A program made the translations under genes and the position numbers. A model generated the notes under the pieces. It was not told the origin of the DNA and did no database searches. It saw only the letters and a list, made by a program, of their open reading frames with translations. A stretch of 44,271 nt of DNA from the IMG/VR virus record IMGVR_UViG_3300047564_004221, positions 1 through 44,271 of that record. One strand, 5' to 3'. Shown here piece after piece: positions 17,201-24,400 of this stretch (position 1 is the first letter of the stretch; the number at the start of each line of letters is the position of its first letter). This stretch comes from a virus.

Positions 17201-17879
17201 TTACTAAACTTCCATCGCCGTTGTCCCAAGCAAGTCTACCCACCGCACTAGCAGGTGTTGCAGCAGTATCAAAATCGATATAATCAGTATTTAAGCTAAC
17301 AACATTAGCATTGCCATTATCATCAATTGTAGCTAACGAATTTTGTAGTAGTTTGCCTGTTGTACCATCAAATCTGACAATTGCGTTATCGGTAGAACTA
17401 GCTGGGCCAAATACATCTGCAGGAGTAACCCACGCAGTATCATAATCAGTATTACTATTTTTAGCAAGTACCTGACCAGTTGTACCGCCAACAGCAACAC
17501 CAGGTCCTGTAGCACCAGTTGCACCTGTAGCACCTGTAGCACCTGTTGGACCTTGAGGACCTTGTGTTCCTATAGAAGCCTGAACCCACTGAGAACTAGT
17601 ACCATCATTATAATAAATAAACAGTTCACCAACTGTAGAATCCCACCATAAATCATTTGCACTAGGACTTGTGGGAGCGGTATCACTAACTGTGATATTT
17701 GCTCCGGTTGTGGTTCCTGCCGCACCTACTTCAACAATGGTTTCGGTACCGCTTACGTTTTTCTTTAGGTATAGCTTACCGTCGTAGGTATTAATAGCTA
17801 TTTCACCTAAATCAAGGTCAGTTACTAACGGAACTTTACCTTGTACGTTGCTGCGCTTTATCTGTATTTTACTTGCCAT
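14220..17879 (-). CDS. Tail fibre with collagen-like segment and S74 self-cleaving chaperone domain
   Basis: A 1219-residue fibre. The N-terminus MASKIQIKRSNVQGKVP ... LGEIAINTYDGKLYLKK is the usual phage-fibre head. Residues about 75-105 hold SANDLWWDSTVGELFIYYND, followed by a collagen-like Gly-x-y run (GPQGPTGATGATGATG) that would make a trimeric stalk. Long repeats follow, including modules shared with the 3452-6388 fibre. The last about 94 residues, from S1126 in LSDAKFKTDV through KAYGVIAQQIEKIIPEV to a coiled-coil end, are a Peptidase_S74 intramolecular chaperone. In this family the Ser/Lys dyad cuts the domain off after it has trimerised the fibre, so the mature protein should end just before S1126. 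Host-binding is expected of the preceding beta region. Confidence 0.92.
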   Translation of the reverse strand: MASKIQIKRSNVQGKVPLVTDLDLGEIAINTYDGKLYLKKNVSGTETIVEVGAAGTTTGANITVSDTAPTSPSANDLWWDSTVGELFIYYNDGTSSQWVQASIGTQGPQGPTGATGATGATGATGPGVAVGGTTGQVLAKNSNTDYDTAWVTPADVFGPASSTDNAIVRFDGTTGKLLQNSLATIDDNGNANVVSLNTDYIDFDTAATPASAVGRLAWDNGDGSLVIGLKGGNAQLQVGQEEVVLVYNNSASTITVGQVVAINGAQGARPAVVLADADSEPLSAATLGMAIESIAAGTEGYISTFGVVRGIDTSAFTAGAPVYLSQTAGTFTATRPSAPAHTVFLGWVVKVNASSGEVFLNINNGWELDELHNVLISSAQSGNTLVYDATAGVWKNANLTDGTGITITEGAGTITVTNSGVTSLTGTANEVEVSASTGAITLSLPATINANTTGTAANVTGTVAIANGGTGATDAATARTNLGLAIGTNVQAYDADLASIAGLAGTSGFLKKTATDTWSLDTSTYLTGNQSITISGDASGTGTTSIALTLANSGATAGTYTKVTIDAKGRVTTGTTLASTDIPNLDASKITTGTIDSARLPSYVDDVLEYANLGSFPATGETGKIYVALDTNKVYRWSGSVYVYITSGAVDSVAGKTGVVTLTKSDVGLGNVENTALSTWAGSTNITTLGTIGTGTWQSAVINSTYGGTGVNNGGRTLAVNTNSGTLAFTNASTTLTVANTASVSGTNTGDQTITLTGDVTGSGTGSFATTLANTGVTASTYRSVTVDAKGRVTAGTNPTTLSGYGITDALSNSTTSTQSGYFGDIFLFDDSTPSHYLGITNSANLTAARTLSLNVNDADRTISLSGNLTVSAAATVSGTNTGDQTITLTGDVTGTGTGSFATTLANTGVTAASYTNANITVDSKGRITAASNGTAVATNLDGLTDVTITSPSTGQVLKYNGTAWINDTDATGGGGSIVWSKKTANYTAVSGDRIIADTTAGSFTITLPAAPAIGASVVVADAGDWSTNNLTVARNGLTIEGLSEDLVLDIKNIRVDFVYDGATWEVFTVASSTGLVSDNTTNTSQYLLMSRDTSGALVNSYVAETKLYFNPSSGTLNATTFNSLSDAKFKTDVTSIDNGLDIVNKLNPVSFKWIDTKNKAYGVIAQQIEKIIPEVVATSDTEIKSVSYDQLVPILISAVQQLYAEISVLKEQARGTTK
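15163..15485 (-). repeat. Shared fibre module, copy 3 (in S74 fibre)
   Basis: Third copy of the about 320-bp module found twice in the fibre at 3452-6388, about 10 kb away. The encoded residues differ only at a few positions (for example FLFDD instead of FLYDD, SAAATV instead of SSAATV), while silent differences are scattered through the DNA. Confidence 0.9.
16257..16483 (-). repeat. Second shared fibre module, copy in S74 fibre
   Basis: Matches 5529-5755 (GGTGATDAATARTNLG to GDASGTGTT) with almost identical protein and many silent differences. The two module types occur in the same order in both fibres, with extra sequence between them here. Confidence 0.85.
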
Positions 17880-17916
17880 GTGGCTGCCCCTATAATGCTA
17901 TATAGCTGGGATTATA

Positions 17917-19242
17917 TTAATATGTTCCGCCGTCTACTGTGTCAATGGTGACCAAACCAGCAACAACATCGAAATTAGTTGAATCAAATTGTGCTAAACC
18001 TAGTACAGTGGTACTAGCAGTTGGTATATTATTAGTAGTAACAGCAGTTACTAAGCCTTTGGCATTTACAGTTACTGTTGGAACAACAGTACTGCTTCCA
18101 AAACTACCAACGTTACTGTTAACAGTAGCTAGTGTTAAGGCTGCGCTTACGTTTGCTGTGCCATCAACGCTGCTTAGTGTTGCTGTTGCATCACCAGTTA
18201 AACTTAAGTTACGTGCAGTTGCCCATTTTGTTGCTGTTGAAGCATTGCCACTTAATGCACCAAATACTGTGCCAACTACTAAATCTTTGTTAAAGTTCCA
18301 ACGATCATTGGCGCTGGTATAAGTAAGTGTAGCGTTCGCACCAGCAACCGTTAAACCAGCACCTTCAGCAGCGGCTGCGTTGGCAGCGTCTTTTGCTAAA
18401 GTAATATTTATATCGCTAATTGCAACTGCTGTACTATTAACTGTTGTTGTAGTACCCTGAACAGTTAAGTTACCAGTAATTGTAGCATCGCCAGCAATAC
18501 TAATGCTTGCACTAGTTATATCGTTGCTGGTTAAGGTACCGTTTACAGTAACACTATTAAAAGTTACATTATCTGTTGTGCCAACAGCTTGACCGATACT
18601 AATAGTAATTGTGTTATTAGTAACTGCTGCGCTAACGCCTGTGCCACCTAATACACTTAAAGTGTCGGTACCTAGTGCAACTGCATCAGTACCAGTATTA
18701 CCAGCAATATTTAGCGTAGTACTAATTGTAGCAGTACTAGCAACAGTTACGCGACCTTTTGCGTCTACTGTAATAATAGGAATTGCTGTGCTACTACCGT
18801 ATGTGCCTGCAGTAACTCCGCTGTTAGCTAGTGTAATGGCTGTGCTAATATTAGCGGTACCATCTACACCTGTAAAGCTTGCGGTTGCGTCACCAGTTAA
18901 ACTTAATGTACGAGCATTTAACCAAGCAGTAGCAGTACTTGCATTGCCGCTTAGTGCTGCAGTAATTGTGTTAGCACTAAAGTTACCGGTAGCATCTCGT
19001 CTTACTATTGTGCTTGCAGTATTTGCGCTTGTGGCGGCGTCTACTAAGTCTGTATAACGCTTTCCACCAATTACAAAGTGATTGACAGCATTGCCGCCAG
19101 TTTCGGTGCCCATACCAATGTATAGTCTGTCACCGCCGTTTGAACCATTATCTGTTAGTGCACTGTATGCTAGCTCACCCGCACCTAATACTGCTGGATT
19201 GCCGCTTACCTCACTTCGCTTAATTCTTAATATAGAAGCCAT
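17917..19242 (-). CDS. Tail fibre / baseplate-type structural protein, 441 aa
   Basis: Starts MASILRIKRSEVSGNPAVLGAGELAYS, the same head type as the S74 fibre but a separate gene, with RLYIGMGTETGGNAVNHFVIGGKRYTDLV behind it, a signature of T4-like and marine phage structural fibre proteins. The rest is Thr/Ala/Gly-rich beta repeats: TARxLSLTGDATAxxxxVDGTANxS occurs at about residues 108-130 and again about 345-370, TVDAKGRVTVAST at about 165, and TGNLTVQGTTTTVNSTAVAISDINITLAKDAA in the middle. There is no S74 domain and no obvious receptor tip, so it may be a proximal fibre or baseplate element. It has an AAGGAGAT ribosome-binding site. Confidence 0.8.
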   Translation of the reverse strand: MASILRIKRSEVSGNPAVLGAGELAYSALTDNGSNGGDRLYIGMGTETGGNAVNHFVIGGKRYTDLVDAATSANTASTIVRRDATGNFSANTITAALSGNASTATAWLNARTLSLTGDATASFTGVDGTANISTAITLANSGVTAGTYGSSTAIPIITVDAKGRVTVASTATISTTLNIAGNTGTDAVALGTDTLSVLGGTGVSAAVTNNTITISIGQAVGTTDNVTFNSVTVNGTLTSNDITSASISIAGDATITGNLTVQGTTTTVNSTAVAISDINITLAKDAANAAAAEGAGLTVAGANATLTYTSANDRWNFNKDLVVGTVFGALSGNASTATKWATARNLSLTGDATATLSSVDGTANVSAALTLATVNSNVGSFGSSTVVPTVTVNAKGLVTAVTTNNIPTASTTVLGLAQFDSTNFDVVAGLVTIDTVDGGTY

Positions 19243-19253
19243 GTGATCTCCTT

Positions 19254-19520
19254 TTAAAACTGACCAGCTTCAAAAATTTGTTTGTCCAGTGTATTAGTTG
19301 CTGTCCATTTCTGAGTATCAGAATTGTAGATTAGTACACTACCATTTTGTAGTTGTGATAAATCTATGTCTGTTAAAGCTGAAATACTTGCAATATTTGC
19401 TGGAGGCATTTGGCCTGTAACTACAACAGTTACGCGCTTGTCATCTATAACAACGTTTTGTACACGTTGTTGTTGTATTACGAAACTGTCATTAGCCTGT
19501 GTTACTACTACATCGGTCAT
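19254..19520 (-). CDS. Small tail-associated protein, 88 aa
   Basis: An 88-residue protein starting MTDVVVTQANDSFVIQQQ. It has a strand-rich N-terminal half (VQNVVIDDKRVTVVVTG) and a C-terminal segment LTDIDLSQLQNGSVLIYNSD followed by QKWTA, which is a motif found in fibre heads (LxDVDxxxxxxGxVLxYNxxxxKW). No enzyme motif is seen. Its ATG overlaps the preceding TGA (ATGA), so it is translated together with the 196-residue protein. It is probably a connector for the following fibre. Confidence 0.65.
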   Translation of the reverse strand: MTDVVVTQANDSFVIQQQRVQNVVIDDKRVTVVVTGQMPPANIASISALTDIDLSQLQNGSVLIYNSDTQKWTATNTLDKQIFEAGQF

Positions 19521-20107
19521 CGTGTAACCTCCGGAACTAGTGTTAAGTTACCAACTAGAAACGGAATTACGTTATTGCCGTTGTATAGTTCTAAGCTATA
19601 CACTGCTGTAGTAAATGTAAACTGACTGGTTATATTGCCAAGTAGCGTTATAGTAATAGTACTAGTAGCATTGTCCAAAGCTATTTGTCCACTTTGACTG
19701 GTAGCTTCGTATATTACTGTGGGGCTGTCCACTGTTTCACGAATCTGCATTCTAGCACTGTAGGTATTTAGCGGAACAGGTTGATTGTACTCTACCACAC
19801 CACCGCTTGTATAAGCAGTATACTGCAAACTATTAACTTGATTTAATTCAATAGTAGTGTTGGTAGTTGCAGTAGCAATATGATACTGCTCACTGGTATT
19901 ATTTATTTCTTTCATACCGCCGGCACCAACTACTTTAAATCTCCAGCCAACTGGTACATTGTGATTGCTGGAAGTAGTAATTACGCAAGGCGCGCTTTTC
20001 GTGATAGTTTGAATGGGCACATAAACTTTTGTTTCTGATTCCCACCTATAAACTTCTTGAAAGGTGCTGCCTTGATACATTTTATAATTAATTTTAGCTG
20101 GCTGCAT
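19517..20107 (-). CDS. Tail structural protein, 196 aa, unknown role
   Basis: Starts MQPAKINYKMYQGSTFQEVYRWES, an N-terminus I associate with small phage tail proteins (the I(Y/F)QGxxFxxxxxW motif). The middle contains ITTSSNHNVPVGWRFKVVG, similar to the HGL-type beta inserts of the 927-residue protein. The C-terminal part is YSARMQIRETVDSPTVIYE and FTTAVYSLELYNGNNVIPF, another typical tail-protein pattern. It overlaps the preceding coiled-coil gene by 14 bases and the next gene by 4. Position among tail genes supports a virion role; the exact place is unknown. Confidence 0.65.
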   Translation of the reverse strand: MQPAKINYKMYQGSTFQEVYRWESETKVYVPIQTITKSAPCVITTSSNHNVPVGWRFKVVGAGGMKEINNTSEQYHIATATTNTTIELNQVNSLQYTAYTSGGVVEYNQPVPLNTYSARMQIRETVDSPTVIYEATSQSGQIALDNATSTITITLLGNITSQFTFTTAVYSLELYNGNNVIPFLVGNLTLVPEVTR

Positions 20108-20453
20108 TGGTAAGTACCTCTACCTTTCTTACATCAGCAATATTTTTAAATGCGTTTAACTCATTGGTTAGTGCAATTACCTCAGTTTGTAGCTTGTCAT
20201 TTTCAATACATAACTGACGTAATTGAGCATTTAACTGAATTATCTCTTGCTGCAATTTATTTAATTCGCCACTAAGAACTGTGTTTTGAGCACTCATTCG
20301 CTCCAGTTCTTTGTGCATTAATTCCATTACACTATCACTAGCGTCGGATACTCGCCAATCTTTAAATAATTTCTTTATTGCAAAAATTGTAGCAACTACT
20401 GCCAGCGACCCTGCAAAAATAATTTCCATTAAAGAACTGCTTTCTGCTGCCAT
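20094..20453 (-). CDS. Membrane-anchored coiled-coil protein, 119 aa
   Basis: One N-terminal hydrophobic helix (about residues 8-27, LMEIIFAGSLAVVATIFAIKK) is followed by a long region with heptad-like leucines (LERMSAQNTVLSGELNKLQQ and LRQLCIENDKLQTEVIALT, residues 45-105). The expected form is an inner-membrane protein with one transmembrane segment and a coiled coil outside. This is the architecture of inner-membrane spanins (Rz type), yet it lies among tail genes, 17 kb of sequence away from the holin and lysozyme. No lipoprotein partner gene is visible nearby. Other options are a structural coiled coil or a superinfection factor. No family is recognised. Confidence 0.7.
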   Translation of the reverse strand: MAAESSSLMEIIFAGSLAVVATIFAIKKLFKDWRVSDASDSVMELMHKELERMSAQNTVLSGELNKLQQEIIQLNAQLRQLCIENDKLQTEVIALTNELNAFKNIADVRKVEVLTNAAS

Positions 20454-20482
20454 AAATTCACCCCTTTGCTAGCAGTAACAAG

Positions 20483-21196
20483 TTAGAATTCTTCTAACTG
20501 TATTGTTGAACTATACATTGTATAGGTTGTATGCGATATGTTTGGCAAACTACCAAATCTGCCATAAATGCAATACATTTGCTCTTTATCTTGAAATGTA
20601 TCTTGCGGAAACGCTGACACAAAAACAAGTCCAGATCTTCCAACTACTCTAACTATGTCAAACAGCTGGAATTTGTCCGATTCATTTAAATACTGTAGCT
20701 CAAACTGCAAAGTTTTACTTTTTGGTAGCTTTACTACGTATTGGTCGCCGCTTTGTAAACGTTCGACTGTGGTAGCTTCACTATATCCAACAGTTATTCC
20801 ATAGCCCATATTATGGGTAGGAGTCCAGTATTTACCAATTATAAATCTGCTTACTTTTACAGTTTTATTAAAACTAACTGTAAAGTTGGTAGTGGCTCCT
20901 ACAGTTAAGTATACTGTTGTGTACTTTACACCGCCATGCGCTACATTAGGAGTTGTAGTGTTTGTGGTGCTTGTAGTATTTTCTACGGTTGAGGTTGACG
21001 AAACAGTCATTGTAACAGGTCCAATATCTTCTGCTAAAACTGCCGTTACCGCGATATTGCCTGATATACTACTAGTGGTGACTACAAAACTTGTACCGCT
21101 TTGGAACTGAGATTTATAGTCATTACATGCTGCTGCGGTGCTACTGCCACCGACTGCAGTAACTTGATTATTATATACAAGTCTTAAATTTGCCAT
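20483..21196 (-). CDS. Tail structural protein, 237 aa, first gene after promoter P3
   Basis: The first gene of the fibre cluster, starting about 136 bases downstream of the P3 start point. It starts MANLRLVYNNQVTAVGGSSTAA. It contains SSISGNIAVTAVLAEDIG, a Thr-rich linker around residues 70-85, and a globular C-terminal half (SRFIIGKYWTPTHNMGYGITVGYSE and VRVVGRSGLVFVSAFPQD, then MYCIYGRFG). The RFIIGKYWxPxxNxxYGxxxG ... KFQLFDIVRxVGxSxPVFVSxFPxD-like pattern suggests a conserved tail protein. It may contact the central fibre, whose gene is next upstream. Function is not known. Confidence 0.7.
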   Translation of the reverse strand: MANLRLVYNNQVTAVGGSSTAAACNDYKSQFQSGTSFVVTTSSISGNIAVTAVLAEDIGPVTMTVSSTSTVENTTSTTNTTTPNVAHGGVKYTTVYLTVGATTNFTVSFNKTVKVSRFIIGKYWTPTHNMGYGITVGYSEATTVERLQSGDQYVVKLPKSKTLQFELQYLNESDKFQLFDIVRVVGRSGLVFVSAFPQDTFQDKEQMYCIYGRFGSLPNISHTTYTMYSSTIQLEEF

Positions 21197-21338
21197 GATT
21201 ACTATAAACCTTATATAATAGTTTTACATATAGCACCCAAGACTGGTTAGCTTTAGAACTATAATAGCTGTTACTAATATCTGCCTGCTTTGGCTTTAAT
21301 CAGTAAAAAATTGTTATACCAATACAACATTTTGGTAT

Positions 21339-21367
21339 ATTATACCATAGGTGCAAAACCTTGTCAA
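21339..21367 (-). promoter_or_regulatory. Promoter P3 (sigma-70 consensus) for the fibre cluster
   Basis: On the - strand: TTGACA (21367-21362), 17-bp spacer, TATAAT (21344-21339), with TGG directly before the -10 giving an extended -10. Both hexamers are perfect consensus. The -10 lies in the small palindrome GGTATAATATACC. Start point expected near 21332. The 136-base leader to the first gene (21196) contains nothing else I can assign. Confidence 0.92.
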
Positions 21368-21370
21368 TGC

Positions 21371-21408
21371 AAAAAAATACCCTGCCCATTGATTGGACAG
21401 GGTATTTT
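21371..21408 (-). terminator. Rho-independent terminator after the central fibre
   Basis: Arms AAAATACCCTG (21374-21384) and CAGGGTATTTT (21398-21408) form an 11-bp stem, extended by two more pairs past a mismatch. On the - strand it is followed by a run of T (complement of the A-run at 21371-21377). It ends the unit that finishes with the gene at 21449 and lies 4 bases before the -35 box of P3. Confidence 0.92.
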
Positions 21409-21448
21409 ATAATAGGATTTTATTGCTTAATCCCTTTTTGCGTGTTAG

Positions 21449-24400
21449 TTATCCGCAGAGATAAATACACGCAATTTGCTTTACCTCACCAGGACTAGTG
21501 AAAACCGCACCTTCTCTGGCTTTAGCAACAGTATAACTTCTAATAATATCGTCATTCTGTCGCATACCTTTGCCTGGCATATTACTTGTTACAATAAGGT
21601 CGCCTGGCTGTATGTTACCATTTTCACCACAAACATTAACTTGACCTTCACCTAAAGAGTTCATATTAACTAACCAATAAGTGTTTATTAAGTCGTTCAT
21701 ATTAGCTACAGGTTCTAGTACAGTTTTAATTTTGGTTGAGTTAGTACTAGGATCATGCTCTTCTACACCATACGCATTTGCAATCAACGCTGCTGGTGCG
21801 TCTGCGTAAATAAGATCTTCTTTTGAACAAAAAATACCTATTGCCGAAGTATTTGGCACAGTACTCAACTTTACTGCGTATATAGTATTTTGTACGTCCT
21901 TTTTGTTAATTAAAACGTCGTCTACAAGAATATCACCAACTTGTACTTGCGTATTTTTTACCAACAAGCCATCGTGTAGGCCAGTAAATGGTGAAATGCC
22001 GCCCACTTCTCCGTAGTAAGCAAGTCCATTAGTTACAGCAGCAATTCCAGACGATATTAGTGTATTACCAGTATCAAAATGTTGAAATCTAGAACAGTGT
22101 TGACTAAATCCGCCTACTGTACCCTTACTAGTTACTATTAATTGAGCTTCTTTTCTACTGCCAGTTATTACTACTAAGTAGCTAGATGAAAATGATGTTT
22201 TAGAGGATGTGTCACTAACATATAGTCCTGTGGCTCCATCCGGAGTTATAAGCAGTGCTTCACCAGAGTAAGTACTCAATCCGTAATCTAATTCTGTGTA
22301 AGTAATTGCGGTTGTGCCTATAGTTCCTGAAGTTGCCCCAGAAAAGTAGAATGATTTGTCAAAATTTGTGTTACCGTTATTAATATAAACAATTTGCCTG
22401 CCATTAAGAGCATCCCATAAATCGCTCCAAGCATCAGAATTTGTTGCTCGTGTCCAAGCGCCTGTTGAAGCTATGTATATTCCATTTTGGCTTGTTGTAG
22501 TTTGATTTTTTACTAGTACTCTATCTGACGTAGTTATAGCTACTCCGTCTATTGTCTGTGCACCGCTTAAGGTAATGTTTGCGGTAGTAGCTACTTTACA
22601 CTCAGATTTATTAAAGTACCCTTGAGGAGGCCATTTTTTACTCAGCCAAAAACTTGTTGCAGCACCTCCACTACCTTGAGTATTTACCCAATCAGTAATA
22701 TACGCGGGAGGGATTAAACATACATCATTTCGTTTTAATCTAAATGCATTGCCATCAAGATTAGCTCCCAATTCAACGCTTGTTTGAGGTGCATTAGAGT
22801 TTACAAAAGTACCAATGCTTCCGGTAATGGTTCCGCCTTTTAGTGTAAGATCGGTTCCGTTATAGCTTAAATACTTTGAAGTTCCACTGCCTATTTGGAA
22901 TCTGTAGTTGGTTCCTGAATAGCCTAAAAAGAATCCTGGTGTAAAAGTAGTGTCTGGTGTACTATCAAAAATAGTTTTGCCACCAACAATGGTACCGTAA
23001 CTTCCTACTTTAATATTTCCGCTAACAGTTAAACTGCCGGTGTTAGTTGCCAGTGCAGACAAGTTACCAACTTTTAGAGAACTCTTATACGGAACTCCCC
23101 AAATAGTTTGATCATTAGTAGGATTGTATATGCCATCACTTTGCCAAATAACGTCGTTAGTAACGGCTGTTGGCGGCGTACTAGTCCACGCAACTGCTGT
23201 AGTAGCGGTAAAGCTTATACTAGTAGTTCCTAGAGTGCCACCTGCTGTTGCATTACTTAGGTAAATTCCTGATTGTGTACCGCCTGTAACAACTACTCGT
23301 AAATTAACAAGCTTATTCCAAGTATCGGCATCAGTAGCACGTGTCCAAGCACCTGTTGAGCCTACGTACACCCCGTTTTGACTTGCTGTGGTTTGGTTTT
23401 TAACTAAAACTCTTGTTCCGGTAGTAACGCTTACGCCTGCAATGGTTTGCGTACCGCTTAGCGTAATGTTTGCCGAAGTTGCTGTTGCAACGTGTATACC
23501 GTGCCAAGTGTTTTGAGTAGGTAAATTGTCGCCAGTAACTGTGGTGGTATAAGTACTAGGAGTTGGTTGACTAACTAAACTATAGCCGTTAGTTTCAGTA
23601 TACGCGATTCTTCCAACAGCTCCGGTTGAGCCTACAAAACCAAAAGGTTGTATACTTGCAGTAGTCCAGTTTACGGAGGTAGTAGTAACATTAACTGATT
23701 CTATTAACGAAACAGTTGCTGCCCATAGGGTTTGTGAAGCTGTACCAGTATCAGGCACAGTTGTAAACCAGCCGCTAGGTGCTGTGTCTACTGCTTCTGC
23801 TGTCCAATCGTAATTGGAAGTTCCAGTAATTGTGGGAATTGATGTTGCCCACTGATATACTATGGCTTCTGCGGTTTTGGTTCCTGGTAAGCCGTTTCCT
23901 GTTGATGCGTATACTGTATAAGTACCACTAGCCCAAGTAACTTGTGTAAGTGTTGCAGTAGCAGCGGCATTAATTTGCTTTGCAGCAACCCATAAATAAG
24001 TGTTGGGAGTATTTGGGTTCGCAGGAGGCGTAACCGCCCAACCATCTCCACTAGCGCTATAATCGCTATGTGCTGGAGGACTCCAAGTGTAGTTAGAAGT
24101 TGCGTTTAGTGTTGGATTAGCCGGCGTAGTAGGAGCCCACCTGTACAAGTATACTGTAGCGTATTTATCGCCCGATGCCCCTGCGGCACCATTTGATCCG
24201 CCTACAGTAATAGACTGTGCTTCTGTATCTAAAATTGTTCCGCCGCCGGTTGCACCGCCTGTGGCAGAGTATAGTAGTGCTCTAACAAATCTGTCTGTAG
24301 TAGCTAGTGCGCTACTAAGTAAAGTGGCGGTATTGCCGTTAGTAGTGGTAATAGTGGTCCAGCTTCCTTCTGCACCAGTTTGACTTCGTTGCAAAACAAT

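Noticed and set aside
3452-19242. Possible CRISPR array or diversity-generating retroelement because of many repeats
   Set aside because: The repeats are in-frame protein modules with silent differences and no spacer regularity. There is no reverse transcriptase and no template/variable repeat pair with adenine-specific changes in the window.
21274-21330. 18-codon open frame starting about 2 bases after the expected P3 start point (possible leaderless leader peptide)
   Set aside because: Too short to support, no ribosome-binding site and no recognisable attenuator behind it; listed only as a curiosity.
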